Part shown: one piece after another, positions 8,823 through 20,415 of the stretch
Layout of the letters: the number at the start of each line of letters is the position of its first letter
Position numbering within the stretch: the first letter of the stretch is position 1
Origin: Verrucomicrobiota bacterium
GTDB taxonomy: Bacteria; Verrucomicrobiota; Verrucomicrobiia; Opitutales; Opitutaceae
Direction of reading: 5' to 3'
Assembly: GCA_023457035.1 (NCBI GenBank)
Contig: JAEWNN010000043.1
Location: forward strand, 1-36,545
Length of the DNA stretch: 36,545 bases
Program-made: the position numbers and the translations under genes
Notes under the pieces: model-generated
The model's database searches: none
What the model saw: the letters and a program-made list of their open reading frames with translations, nothing else
What the model was told of the DNA's origin: nothing

Positions 8823-8856
8823 AACGGCCCGCCCTCACCGGCGGGCCGTTTTGTTC
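8823..8856 (+). terminator. Rho-independent terminator downstream of glyA
   Basis: Perfect 11-bp stem AACGGCCCGCC (8823-8833) / GGCGGGCCGTT (8840-8850) with a 6-base loop, followed by TTGTT so that the run reads TTTTGTT. It is 222 bp after the glyA stop. No gene is visible between, so it most likely ends the glyA transcript or an undetected small RNA. Confidence 0.75.
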
Positions 8857-8908
8857 CCGGCCGAAGCCCCGGGCGCACGGCGACGCCCGCGATGCGCCGC
8901 GCCCTTCG

Positions 8909-8974
8909 CGGGGGCTAAAGCACCCCGCCACGCCGGAGCCGGGAGTCCGATGTGGCCCGGTGCTTTAGCCCGGG
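8909..8974. repeat. Intergenic inverted repeat, GGGGCTAAAGCACC type, copy 1
   Basis: Arms GGGGCTAAAGCACCCCGCCAC (8911-8931) and GTGGCCCGGTGCTTTAGCCCG (8951-8971) pair at nearly all positions around a spacer of about 20 bp. A degenerate second copy is at 9058-9130. Neither arm is followed by a T-tract, so this is a repeat rather than a terminator. Confidence 0.7.
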
Positions 8975-9057
8975 CCGGCGGATACGGGATGGCGCGCCGG
9001 TGCCGACGAGGCCGGGGATCGGTGACGCGGCGTTTGCGGCGGCCGGTGCCTAACGGC

Positions 9058-9130
9058 GGGGGCTCAAGCATCCCGCCACGTGCTGCACACGCGGCAGTGC
9101 CCCCACATGGCCCGGTGCTTCATCAGCCCG
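9058..9130. repeat. Intergenic inverted repeat, GGGGCTAAAGCACC type, copy 2 (degenerate)
   Basis: GGGGGCTCAAGCATCCCGCCAC at the left and ACATGGCCCGGTGCTTCATCA followed by GCCCG at the right correspond position for position to copy 1 at 8909-8974 with several changes. A longer spacer carries CACGTGCTGCACACGCGGCAGTG-like internal symmetry. It ends about 65 bp upstream of the prfC start. Confidence 0.6.
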
Positions 9131-9194
9131 CGCCGGCCCCGCCATCCATTTTCTTGCGCCGCCCGCTCCGGCACGGTTGCCTCACCGCTCCTCC

Positions 9195-10808
9195 ATGAAC
9201 GACATCGCCCGAGAAGCCGCGCGCCGCCGCACCTTCGCCATCATCTCGCATCCCGACGCCGGCAAGACCACGCTCACCGAGAAGTTCCTTCTCTACGGTG
9301 GCGCCCTCCATCTCGCCGGCTCCGTCTCCGCCCGCAAGAACCAGCGCGCCGTCACCTCCGACTGGATGGAGCTCGAGCGCAAGCGCGGCATCTCCGTCAC
9401 CTCGACGGTGCTGCAATTCGAGTACGCCGGCTGCGCCGTCAACCTGCTCGACACCCCCGGCCACAAGGACTTCTCCGAGGACACCTACCGCGTGCTCACC
9501 GCCGTCGACGCCGTCGTGATGGTGATCGACGCCGCCAAGGGCATCGAGTCGCAGACGCGCAAACTCTTCGAGATCTGCCGTCGCCGCGGCGTGCCGATCT
9601 TCACGTTCATGAACAAGTGCGACCGGCCCACGCTCAACCCGCTCGCCCTCATGGACGAGCTGGAGAACGTGCTCGGCATCGGCGCCTGCGCCATGGCCTG
9701 GCCGCTGGGCAACGGCCCCTCGTTCAAGGGCGTGTTCGACCGCCAAGGACGCCACGTGCACCTCTTCGAACGTGTGCCCGGCGGAGCCTACCGCGCCCCC
9801 GAGCAGGTCTCCGGTCTCGACGACGCCATCGTCGCCGAGAAGCTCGACCCGCACAGCTACGCCGAGGTGCGCGAACAGCTCGAGGTACTCGATGTCGCCG
9901 GCCACCCCTTCGACCTCGCCGCCGTCCACGCCGGCAAGCTCACCCCGGTCTTCTTCGGCTCCGCCGTGAACAACTTCGGCGTGCAGCTCATGCTCGACAG
10001 CTTCCTGAAGTACTCCGTCGGCCCCGCGCCCCGCTACCTCGGCGACGAGCTGCTGCCGATCGACGACGCCCGGTTCTCCGGCTTCGTCTTCAAGATCCAG
10101 GCCAACATGGATCCGAAACACCGCGACCGCATCGCGTTCATCCGCGTGTGCTCGGGCAAGTTCGAGCGCGACATGCTCGCGCGCCACAGCCGCACCGGGA
10201 AGACCATCCGCCTCTCCAACTCCTCGAAGCTCTTCGCGCAGGACCGCGAGACGGTCGACGTCGCCTACCCGGGCGACGTGCTCGGCCTCGTCGGCCACAA
10301 CGAGTTCGGCATCGGCGACACCCTCGCCTCCGACGGCTCGATCGTCTTCAACGAGATCCCGCGTTTCCCGCCGGAGTGCTTCGCGTACATCTTCAACCCT
10401 TCGCCCGCCGACTCGAAGAAGTACCGCGCCGGCGTCGAGCAACTCCTGCAGGAAGGCGTCGTGCAGACCTTCAACGTGCGCAACGCGCCCACCGGCGCGA
10501 CCTTCCTGGCCGCCGTCGGCCCGCTGCAATTCGAGGTCGTGCAGTACCGATTGCAGAGCGAATACAACGCCGAGTCGAAGCTTGAGGCCGCGCCCTTCGC
10601 GTTCCTGAAGTGGCTCGCGCCGCACCCCTCGCTCGCCGACCTGCACTCGCTGGTCGTCGCCAGCGGCGTGTCCTTCGCCACCGACAAGAACGGCGACCCG
10701 TGCGTGCTCTTCCCCAACGAGTGGACGATGAACTATTTCAAGGAGAAGAACCCCGAGCTCGTCCTGCTCGACCTGCCCGACGACGCCGCCTTCCACGCGA
10801 AGAAGTAG
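9195..10808 (+). CDS. prfC: Peptide chain release factor 3
   Basis: Translational GTPase that removes RF1/RF2 from the ribosome after peptide release. 537 residues, slightly over the usual 529. The G1 loop is HPDAGKTT (19-26), G3 is DTPGHKDFSEDTYR (86-99) and G4 is NKCD (140-143). GISVTSTVLQF (65-75) is the RF3-type switch I region, distinguishing it from EF-G. The RF3 C-terminal domain follows (PECFAYIFNP, GVVQTFNVRNAP, VGPLQFEVVQYRL). The ATG at 9195 was chosen; an in-frame TTG six codons upstream is the only short alternative. It converges on the response-regulator gene ending at 10917, with no obvious terminator in the 108-bp gap. Confidence 0.96.
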   Translation: MNDIAREAARRRTFAIISHPDAGKTTLTEKFLLYGGALHLAGSVSARKNQRAVTSDWMELERKRGISVTSTVLQFEYAGCAVNLLDTPGHKDFSEDTYRVLTAVDAVVMVIDAAKGIESQTRKLFEICRRRGVPIFTFMNKCDRPTLNPLALMDELENVLGIGACAMAWPLGNGPSFKGVFDRQGRHVHLFERVPGGAYRAPEQVSGLDDAIVAEKLDPHSYAEVREQLEVLDVAGHPFDLAAVHAGKLTPVFFGSAVNNFGVQLMLDSFLKYSVGPAPRYLGDELLPIDDARFSGFVFKIQANMDPKHRDRIAFIRVCSGKFERDMLARHSRTGKTIRLSNSSKLFAQDRETVDVAYPGDVLGLVGHNEFGIGDTLASDGSIVFNEIPRFPPECFAYIFNPSPADSKKYRAGVEQLLQEGVVQTFNVRNAPTGATFLAAVGPLQFEVVQYRLQSEYNAESKLEAAPFAFLKWLAPHPSLADLHSLVVASGVSFATDKNGDPCVLFPNEWTMNYFKEKNPELVLLDLPDDAAFHAKK

Positions 10809-10916
10809 GCGGCCGAGCCCGCCGCAGCGGGACCACGAGAGCGCTCAGCCCTGCGCCGTCGGCACACGAGCCGGCGGAAAACACCGGGCGCCCCGGCGAA
10901 CGTAGCAATCCACCGG

Positions 10917-12398
<1,482 letters not shown>

Positions 12399-12500
12399 CG
12401 CTGCGGCCAACCTAGGGGTGCGGTGTGCGCAAAGTCAAAACCTGTAACGACCTCTCGCCGCGAAGTCCGGCTCCCGCGGTCGACACCGCGAGCGGACACG

Positions 12501-12525
12501 AAAAAGGCGGCTCCGCGGAGCCGCC
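12501..12525 (-). terminator. Rho-independent terminator of the lipoprotein/FlgM-like transcript
   Basis: Perfect 20-bp palindrome GGCGGCTCCGCGGAGCCGCC (12506-12525) followed on the minus strand by TTTTT (12505-12501). It lies 32 bp after the stop of the 12557 gene and about 100 bp before the start of the response regulator, separating the two units. Confidence 0.85.
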
Positions 12526-12556
12526 GGAATTGGCGAGCCGGAGACGCGAAACGCCC

Positions 12557-12847
12557 TCATTCGCCCTCGTCGGCGTCGCCGCCATCGGGCTGGGCGACGA
12601 GCAACTCGGCAAGCTTGCGCACGACCGGATCGGTGGGATAGCCGGGGTCGGAGGCGAGCGAACGGCCGAGTTCCACGACGTCGGACCGCACGGAGGGCTG
12701 CTGATCGAGGACCTGCCGCAGGCGGTTGAGTGAGTCGGTGCTGAAACGATCGAGATCCTCGGAGGCACGGGAGGGTGCCCGCGGAACGGAGACCGGGATG
12801 CCGCCGATGTGGGGTGTCGAACCGGTGCGATTGGTGGAATTGATCAT
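12557..12847 (-). CDS. Small protein with a FlgM-like C-terminal pattern
   Basis: 96 residues starting MINSTNRTGS and ending in an acidic tail (DGGDADEGE). The N-terminal third is polar and probably disordered. Residues about 52-84 (SVRSDVVELGRSLASDPGYP, then TDPVVRKLAELLV) have the spacing of the FlgM anti-sigma-28 helix pair: Val..Val..Leu...Leu, a short Gly-Tyr turn, Asp, then Val..Leu..Leu. FlgM binds and holds back the flagellar sigma factor FliA. The similarity is pattern-level only, so FlgM-like is a suggestion, not an assignment. It is 61 bp downstream of the lipoprotein gene and followed by a strong terminator, so the two are probably co-transcribed. Confidence 0.6.
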   Translation of the reverse strand: MINSTNRTGSTPHIGGIPVSVPRAPSRASEDLDRFSTDSLNRLRQVLDQQPSVRSDVVELGRSLASDPGYPTDPVVRKLAELLVAQPDGGDADEGE

Positions 12848-12908
12848 GGTGATGGAGACGGGCTGAGGATCGTCGCGCCGGGTACAATCGGCGCGTGGTG
12901 AGAAAACT

Positions 12909-13658
12909 TTAACGGGCGGGCGGCGCGGCCGGCACCGGAGCCGGCCGTTGGGGCAGGCAGGCGAAGACGTCCGCAAAAACGTAGGCCGCAAACCGGCTCG
13001 GGCTCTGCAGCGCGACCGGGCCCGAATCCACCTTGCCGGCCGGCCCGCCGGCGGCGTGCCGACGGGCGGAGTTCGCCACGGCCGGCACGCGGGAGTCGAA
13101 GAGCGTGTCGAAGGCCCAGACGACCGCGTGGGGGGCGGCACAGAAGGCGAGTTTTGCCCGCACCCCGAGCGCAAGCGGGGCGTAGGGACGGTAGTGGCTG
13201 ATGTCCACCAACAGCACCGCATCGGCGGAGTACTCACGGGCGAGGCGCTCGAACAGCGGCGCGGGCAGCTGGTCGCTGGTCGCGAGGGCGCCCCGTCCGG
13301 CCTGCGCCTGCATCCATTCGCGCCGCACCGCGACCACCTCGAAACGGCCCTCGGCCAGCAACGCCGCACGCAACGCCGCCTCGAGCGCGGCGACCGTCTC
13401 GGGCGGCAGACCGTCGAGGCCGGAGAGCGGCAGCACGGCCACCCGGCGCACCTCCGCCGGCATGAGCGGCACGCCGCTGAAATTGGTGGGCGTGAAGAAA
13501 GGTCCGCCCTGCCAGCTGACCGCGACCTTGGGCAGTTGCTGGCAACCGGTCAGCCCACCCAGCAGCAGCACGCTCCCCCACAGCAGCACCGCCCTGACTG
13601 CGGAGCAACCGGACCGGCGGGGCGATGAGGTGCGGAAAGGCATCGGAGACACGCTCAT
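12909..13658 (-). CDS. Putative lipoprotein, unknown function
   Basis: 249 residues from the ATG at 13658; the frame extends to a TTG at 13685, and an ATG at 13643 is a further alternative. The N-terminus is basic, followed by the hydrophobic stretch AVLLWGSVLLLGGLTGCQQ, a lipobox-like LTGC with Cys as the lipidation site, so export and lipid anchoring are likely. The mature part has VRRVAVLPLSG, then a helix LPPETVAALEAALRAALLAE and GRFEVVAVRREWM, reminiscent of the alpha/beta fold shared by CsgG, LpoB and TolB N-terminal domains. SADAVLLVDISHYRPY fits the next strand. A Pro/Ala-rich tail ends it. It is divergent from the HDOD operon and upstream of the FlgM-like gene. No specific function can be assigned. 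Confidence 0.8.
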   Translation of the reverse strand: MSVSPMPFRTSSPRRSGCSAVRAVLLWGSVLLLGGLTGCQQLPKVAVSWQGGPFFTPTNFSGVPLMPAEVRRVAVLPLSGLDGLPPETVAALEAALRAALLAEGRFEVVAVRREWMQAQAGRGALATSDQLPAPLFERLAREYSADAVLLVDISHYRPYAPLALGVRAKLAFCAAPHAVVWAFDTLFDSRVPAVANSARRHAAGGPAGKVDSGPVALQSPSRFAAYVFADVFACLPQRPAPVPAAPPAR

Positions 13659-13832
13659 CCCGTCCACATCGGCCGTTCTTGGCAAAAGCTAAATCCCAGT
13701 GCGGACCCGAGGGAAACACCCTGCCCGGCGGCCGCGTTTCCCCCTTAAGAACTCGCGCCGCGCAACCGATACCTTGCACGACGGCCCACACCGAACATCC
13801 GGCCCGCCACCGTCACCAATTTTCCACATCCG

Positions 13833-14747
13833 ATGTCCACGCTTCCCGCACCGCCCGGCCGCCGCTACACCGACGAGGAGCTCGATCGCCGTATCGAGGG
13901 CTGCCCGAAGCTCGCCTCGCTCAAGAGCATCAACCGTGCGCTCACCGAGCTGGTCAACTCCGAGCAGGGCCTCAACTCCCAGATCGCCGAGATCATCCGC
14001 CGCGACCCCTCGCTGACCACCCGCCTGCTGCGCCTAGTCAACTCCGTCTATTTCGGCCTCGCCACCAAGGTGAACAACATCGAGGAGGCCGTCTTCTTCC
14101 TCGGTCTGCGCCAGATCCGCGAACTGGCCACCGCCACACCGGTCATCGAGGAGCTCGAGAAGCTCCACCGCAACTGGCCCACCGTGAACTGGAAGGACCT
14201 CTGGAAGCACAGCATCGGCTCGGCGATCATGACCCGCGAGATCCTCGCCACCACCAGCCTGATGATCGACGACGACACCGACTACATCGTCGGCCTGCTC
14301 CACAACGTCGGCAAAGTCGTGATGGCCTACTCCTTCCCCGAGGAGTTCAAGGAGTTGCTCGCCTTCCACGCCAGCAGCACCGCCGACGTGGTCGCCTTCG
14401 AGCGGGAACTGTTCGGCCGCGACCACGGCGCCATCGGCGCCCGCTACCTCCAGTGCCACCGCCTCTCCGCCGAGATCGTCGAGAGCATCCAGTACCACAA
14501 CGATCCCGAGCGCGCCCCGCACCACTCGCTGCTGGCCAGCGCCGTGCAACTGGCCGACCGCCTCGTCTGCTACGCGGGCATCCCCGGCGGCCTCGAGAAC
14601 ATCCCGCCCCCCGAGCCCGACTCCTGGCTCGAACTCGCCGGCTGGAAGATCCTCTTCGGCTCGAGCGAGCGGGAGACCACCCTCGCCCGCGCCTCCATCC
14701 TCAACAAACTGCAACGGCTCCCCGGCCTGCTCCAGGGACTGGTGTGA
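13833..14747 (+). CDS. HDOD domain protein
   Basis: 304-residue cytoplasmic signalling protein. The HDOD domain covers about residues 20-220. It starts LASLKSINRALTELVNSEQG, continues through IIRRDPSLTTRLLRLVNSVYFG (typical HDOD helix pattern) and IEEAVFFLGLRQIRELA, and ends DTDYIVGLLHNVGKVVM. HDOD domains are degenerate HD folds, usually without the full metal-binding set, and sit in regulatory pathways (motility, stress, cyclic-nucleotide signalling). It is the first gene of a plus-strand operon: its TGA overlaps a GTG of the next gene (GTGA at 14744-14747). The co-occurrence suggests it works with the hybrid kinase that follows. Confidence 0.93.
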   Translation: MSTLPAPPGRRYTDEELDRRIEGCPKLASLKSINRALTELVNSEQGLNSQIAEIIRRDPSLTTRLLRLVNSVYFGLATKVNNIEEAVFFLGLRQIRELATATPVIEELEKLHRNWPTVNWKDLWKHSIGSAIMTREILATTSLMIDDDTDYIVGLLHNVGKVVMAYSFPEEFKELLAFHASSTADVVAFERELFGRDHGAIGARYLQCHRLSAEIVESIQYHNDPERAPHHSLLASAVQLADRLVCYAGIPGGLENIPPPEPDSWLELAGWKILFGSSERETTLARASILNKLQRLPGLLQGLV

Positions 14748-14767
14748 ACTCCGGCCCCGCCTCCGCC

Positions 14768-16747
<1,980 letters not shown>

Positions 16748-16752
16748 TTTCC

Positions 16753-17232
16753 ATGACACCGCGCCCATCCAGTCCGCTTCGTCCCGGCTGCCGCTCCGCG
16801 GCACTGCTGGCGTTGGCGTTGCTGGCTCCGGTGCTGGCGGCCATGCCGCCCGGGCCCCGCCCTTCGCTCGCCGAACGATTCCGCGCCGCGCTCTTCCCCG
16901 CAGCCGATCCGGGCTACATCCCCCTCGTCGGCTCGCCGCCGCTCAGCTTCGCCCCGGAACGCCCGGCCACGCCGGCAATCCAGCCGCCGCCGGTCGCACT
17001 CTACGCTCCCCGCCCACCCGCAGCGGCACCCACCACCACCGCCCCGGTGGTGACGGCCACGCCGGATCCCGTGCCGGCGCCCCAGGCAAGCACGGTCCAG
17101 CAGCCCGTGCAGGTGAAGCCCGAGGATGTCCTTCCGTATTTCCAGCTCGACGACGGCTCCGGCCGCACCGCCGATGCGCTCCACTTCACCCCCGCCCTGC
17201 CCTCCAGCCGGGCGGATTACCGCCAGCAATGA
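16753..17232 (+). CDS. Exported Pro/Ala-rich protein, unknown function
   Basis: 159 residues beginning MTPRPSSPLRPGCRSAALLA. The segment SAALLALALLAPVLAA (about 15-30) looks like a signal peptide or N-terminal TM helix. The rest is Pro/Ala/Thr-rich (PPPVALYAPRPPAAAPTTTA) and probably disordered, ending in a short ordered-looking stretch PEDVLPYFQLDDGSG. I do not recognise a family. It starts 5 bp after the kinase stop and its TGA overlaps the ATG of the TPR gene (ATGA at 17229-17232), so translational coupling with both neighbours is likely. Confidence 0.75.
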   Translation: MTPRPSSPLRPGCRSAALLALALLAPVLAAMPPGPRPSLAERFRAALFPAADPGYIPLVGSPPLSFAPERPATPAIQPPPVALYAPRPPAAAPTTTAPVVTATPDPVPAPQASTVQQPVQVKPEDVLPYFQLDDGSGRTADALHFTPALPSSRADYRQQ

Positions 17233-18464
17233 ATCTCTCCCGCCCCACCTCCCTCCTGCTCGCCGCGCTCTGCACGGGCGCCGCCGGCTCGACCGCCACC
17301 CCCGCGACCAACGCGACCGCTGTCGTCCCGACACAACCGACCGCCGCCGTCGAGGCCACGCCCGACCAGGTCGCACAGAGCATGCTGGTGCTCGCCCGAC
17401 GCATGTTCGAGCGGAACGATCCCGAGTCAGCCGAGACCGCCTACACCGACATCCTCAACTCTCCTGTCAGCGACGCAATCATCCAGGATGCGCTGATCGA
17501 CTACGCCGAACTCCTCCGGAAGACCAACCGCAACACCCGCGCCGCAGCCATCTACGAGAAGTTTCTCGCCACGTTTCCGTCCGCGTCCCGAGCCCCCTCG
17601 GTCCTGATCGCGCTCGGCCGCACGCTGCGCGACATGGGCGCCTTCAACCTCGCCCAAGCGCGATTCTACGCGGTACTTAACTCCACCCTCGCAGTCTCCC
17701 TCGAGAACCTGCCGCGCTACCGCGATCTGGCGCAACTGGCGAAGTTTGAGATCGCCGAGACGTATTACCAGCAGGGCGACTACGCCGCGGCCGGGAAATT
17801 TTTCGGACGCATCAAACTGCTCGACCTGCCGCCCGAGGACCGCGCCCGGGCCGGGTTCCGCGAAGCCTACGCCTTCTTCCTCGACAGCAAACTGGAGCAG
17901 GCGGTCGCCGCCCTGCGCACCTTCCTGGAACTGTACCCGCAGAATCCCTCCGCCCAGGAGAGCCGGTACCTCCTGTGCCTGTCGCTGCGGCGGCTGGGGC
18001 GCGCCCAGGAAGCGCTCGCCGAGACCCTCACCCTCCTGCGGTCGGCCCAGGCGCAGTCCGACACTGATCGCGAGACCTGGTCCTATTGGCAGCGCCGCAC
18101 CGGCAACCAGCTCGCCAACGACTTCTACGAGCAGGGCGACTTCAACTCGGCCCTCACCATCTACCAGACGCTCGCCGAACTCCGGGCCGATCCCGGCTGG
18201 CGCTGGCCCGCCCTCTACCAGATCGCGCTCTGTTACGAACGACTCCGACAACCGGACCGGGCGTCCGCGCAATACCGCAGCATCCTCGATGAATACGCGG
18301 CCGCGGAGAAGACCGGAAACCTGCCCGACGGTCCGACTGGCGAGATCCACGAGATGGCCCGCTGGCGCCTCGGCCAGATCGACTGGGCGTACAAGGTCGA
18401 CGAGTCGGTCCGCCAGTTCGCCGTGCAGCAGACGGAGACCGGGGAAACGCAGCGCCTGCAGTGA
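17229..18464 (+). CDS. Exported tetratricopeptide-repeat protein
   Basis: 411 residues with a likely signal peptide (MNLSRPTSLLLAALCTGAAG). From about residue 45 it consists of TPR-like helical pairs: LARRMFERNDPESAETAYTD, YAELLRKTNRNTRAAAIYEK, LGRTLRDMGAFNLAQARFYA, IAETYYQQGDYAAAGKFFGR, LANDFYEQGDFNSALTIYQT, IALCYERLRQPDRASAQYRS. TPR proteins of this kind act as periplasmic scaffolds in secretion, cell-wall or adhesion complexes. Its start overlaps the stop of the Pro-rich exported protein, and the two probably work together in the envelope. The exact role is unknown. Confidence 0.88.
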   Translation: MNLSRPTSLLLAALCTGAAGSTATPATNATAVVPTQPTAAVEATPDQVAQSMLVLARRMFERNDPESAETAYTDILNSPVSDAIIQDALIDYAELLRKTNRNTRAAAIYEKFLATFPSASRAPSVLIALGRTLRDMGAFNLAQARFYAVLNSTLAVSLENLPRYRDLAQLAKFEIAETYYQQGDYAAAGKFFGRIKLLDLPPEDRARAGFREAYAFFLDSKLEQAVAALRTFLELYPQNPSAQESRYLLCLSLRRLGRAQEALAETLTLLRSAQAQSDTDRETWSYWQRRTGNQLANDFYEQGDFNSALTIYQTLAELRADPGWRWPALYQIALCYERLRQPDRASAQYRSILDEYAAAEKTGNLPDGPTGEIHEMARWRLGQIDWAYKVDESVRQFAVQQTETGETQRLQ

Positions 18465-18634
18465 GGCGCCCCGAGCGCGGGCTGGGCAATACTGCGCAAC
18501 CCGCAGATGGGCCAGGGTGACACTGGGCAAATTTGAGCACCGCCCGTGCACAGTCTGATAGGCGCTGATCCCGGCGGCACAAGCCCCACGAGTTTGTGCT
18601 CCACAAGAACCGTCCCCCTCGCCTAGATGCCTCC

Positions 18635-19036
18635 ATGCGAGAAGTACTGGAGCGCCACCAACGCATCTGCGACGACCTCTACCAGCTCGCGTTGGAAGAG
18701 AATCGTTATCTCCAGGAGAAGAAGCGCACCTTCGGCGCCGAGCTGCTCGAACGCCGGCAGGCGCTGCTCGATCAGCTTGCGACGAACCTCGATGCCCTCA
18801 AACAGGCGATCACCCCGGCCCCGGGCGAGGCGCGGGAGATGGCCGACCTCAAGGAGAAGGTCCGGCAGCGCATCCTCCAGTGCATCCATCTCGACCGCGA
18901 CAACGAGAAGCTGATCCTGCGCTACAGCCTCCAGAGCCGCGGGGGCCCCGCCGCTTCCGCGGCGCCCAGCACCCCGCCCCCGGCCGGCAACATCGCGCGG
19001 CTCTACGGCAAGGTGATGCCGCCGCGCGCCCGCTGA
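18635..19036 (+). CDS. Small coiled-coil protein, FlgN-like in size and pattern
   Basis: 133 residues from ATG 18635 (MREVLERHQR); an in-frame GTG at 18596 would add 13. It is mostly helical with heptad-like Leu spacing through residues 1-100 and a Pro/Ala-rich tail. The layout of an N-terminal long helix, a short break at ITPAPGEAR and a second helix containing HLDRDNEKLILRY resembles FlgN-type export chaperones, whose second helix carries an Asn-x-x-Leu/Ile motif. This is pattern similarity only. It is 170 bp downstream of the TPR gene, on the same strand, and converges on the glutamine synthetase terminator. Confidence 0.7.
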   Translation: MREVLERHQRICDDLYQLALEENRYLQEKKRTFGAELLERRQALLDQLATNLDALKQAITPAPGEAREMADLKEKVRQRILQCIHLDRDNEKLILRYSLQSRGGPAASAAPSTPPPAGNIARLYGKVMPPRAR

Positions 19037-19089
19037 ACCGCGGGTCCGGCAACGCATTCGGAGGGCGATGGATTCGCCACCATGGTCCC

Positions 19090-19122
19090 GTAGGGGCTGA
19101 CCTTGGTCAGCCCGCCCTCTAC
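19090..19122. repeat. REP-like hairpin (GTAGGGGCTGACC-TT-GGTCAGCCC...CTAC)
   Basis: Perfect 9-bp stem GGGCTGACC (19094-19102) / GGTCAGCCC (19105-19113) with a TT loop, flanked by GTAG at 19090 and CTAC at 19119. Same architecture as the element at 8621-8692. It lies between the convergent ends of the coiled-coil gene and the glutamine synthetase gene. Confidence 0.7.
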
Positions 19123-19235
19123 TTTGCCAAGTTCGACCAGTGCGCACACGCTCGCCCCTGCCACAGGCCACCGGCGACGAAACCTCCCGCAAGAAGCGAC
19201 GCCTCCACCCGCCACCGGAGGGAACCACCGCCGAA

Positions 19236-19269
19236 CAAAAAAAACGCCAGCCCCGCGGAGGGCTGGCGT
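19236..19269 (-). terminator. Rho-independent terminator of glutamine synthetase
   Basis: On the minus strand the 9-bp stem ACGCCAGCC (19261-19269 read in reverse) / GGCTGGCGT with an 8-base loop is followed by a run of eight T (19244-19237). It begins 24 bp after the glutamine synthetase stop. Confidence 0.9.
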
Positions 19270-19292
19270 CGAAAGAGTCCGTTGCGCGACGC

Positions 19293-20327
19293 TCAGGTCG
19301 TCGGGACCGACTGGATGGTCTTGAGGATGCGACCGGCCACGAGATACGGGTCGGCGGCGGAGTTCGGACGGCGATCCTCGAGGTAGCCCTTGTAGCCGTT
19401 CTTGATGAAGCTGTGCGGCACGCGGATCGAGGCGCCACGATCGGCCACGCCGTACGTGAACTTGTCGATCGACTGCGTCTCGTGGAGGCCGGTGAGGCGC
19501 AGGTGGTTCTCCGGGCCGTAGACGGCGATATGCTCGTCCATGTTCTTGGCGAACGCGGCCATGAGCTTCTCGAAGTAGGCTTTGCCGCCGACCTCGCGCA
19601 TGTACTGGGTGGAGAAATTCGAGTGCATACCGGAGCCGTTCCAGTCGAGCGCCGTGTTGAAGGCCCCGAGGATCGGCTTGCAGCGCCACTCGATGTCGAC
19701 GCAGTACTTCTCGCAAAGCCGGGTCAGGAGGTAGCGGGCGACCCACATCTGGTCGGCGGCATTCTTGGAACCCTTGCCGAAGATCTGAAACTCCCACTGG
19801 CCCTTGGCCACCTCGGCGTTGATGCCCTCAAGGTTGATGCCGGCATCCAAGCAGATGTCGATGTGCTCCTCGACGAGCTGGCGGGCGAGATCGCCGACGT
19901 TCGCGTAGCCGACGCCGGTGTAGTACGTCCCCTGCGGCGCGGGAAAGCCCCCCTCGGGAAAGCCGAGCGGCCGCCCATCCTGGTAGAAGAAATACTCCTG
20001 TTCGAAGCCGAACCAAGTGTCCGGATCGTCCGGGATGGTGGCGCGGGAGTTCGAAGGATGCGCCTCGCCGGTGTGGAGGAAGGTCTCGCACATGACCAGC
20101 ACACCGTTCTTGCGCGTCGGATCGTTGAAGACGGCCACCGGCTTCAGCACGATGTCCGAGCTCTTGCCCTCGGCCTGCCGGGTCGAGCTCCCGTCGAAGC
20201 CCCAGTTGGGGAGCTCCTCAAGCTTCGGGAAGCTGTCGAATTCCTTGATTTGGGTCTTGCTGCGAAGGTTCGCCAGGGGCGTGTAGCCGTCGAGCCAGAT
20301 GTATTCCAGTTTGTACTTGGTGGCCAT
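19293..20327 (-). CDS. Glutamine synthetase type II (GSII, eukaryotic-like)
   Basis: ATP-dependent synthesis of glutamine from glutamate and ammonia. 344 residues, the short GSII length rather than the roughly 470 of GSI. YKLEYIWLDGYTPLANLRSK (5-24) and NWGFDGSSTRQAEGKSSD (about 42-59) form the beta-grasp domain. WFGFEQEYFFYQDG carries the catalytic Glu residues, GSGMHSNFST has the His/Asn substrate loop, and ADRGASIRVP followed by YLEDRRPNSAADPY is the ATP/glutamate-binding C-terminal signature. No adenylylation-type GSI Tyr segment is present, as expected for GSII. The ATG at 20327 matches the family start; upstream in-frame residues are not GS-like. A sigma-54 promoter at 20416-20431 and a terminator at 19236-19269 mark it as a single-gene unit. 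Confidence 0.96.
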   Translation of the reverse strand: MATKYKLEYIWLDGYTPLANLRSKTQIKEFDSFPKLEELPNWGFDGSSTRQAEGKSSDIVLKPVAVFNDPTRKNGVLVMCETFLHTGEAHPSNSRATIPDDPDTWFGFEQEYFFYQDGRPLGFPEGGFPAPQGTYYTGVGYANVGDLARQLVEEHIDICLDAGINLEGINAEVAKGQWEFQIFGKGSKNAADQMWVARYLLTRLCEKYCVDIEWRCKPILGAFNTALDWNGSGMHSNFSTQYMREVGGKAYFEKLMAAFAKNMDEHIAVYGPENHLRLTGLHETQSIDKFTYGVADRGASIRVPHSFIKNGYKGYLEDRRPNSAADPYLVAGRILKTIQSVPTT

Positions 20328-20415
20328 TGGGAGGAGGTGAGGTGGTTGGTGAAATGGAATCGTTCGCGGGATCCGGACCGCAAGCAGCCCGACTGCGGGA
20401 AACCCGGCGGATTTC

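Noticed and set aside
12435..12887. Minus-strand frame 12435-12887 over the FlgM-like gene
   Set aside because: Arg-rich shadow in another frame that runs through the terminator hairpin.
18481..18539. Two TGGGCAA...GCA sites upstream of the coiled-coil gene as sigma-54 promoters
   Set aside because: They keep GG and GC spacing but miss TGGC and TTGC; too weak to list.
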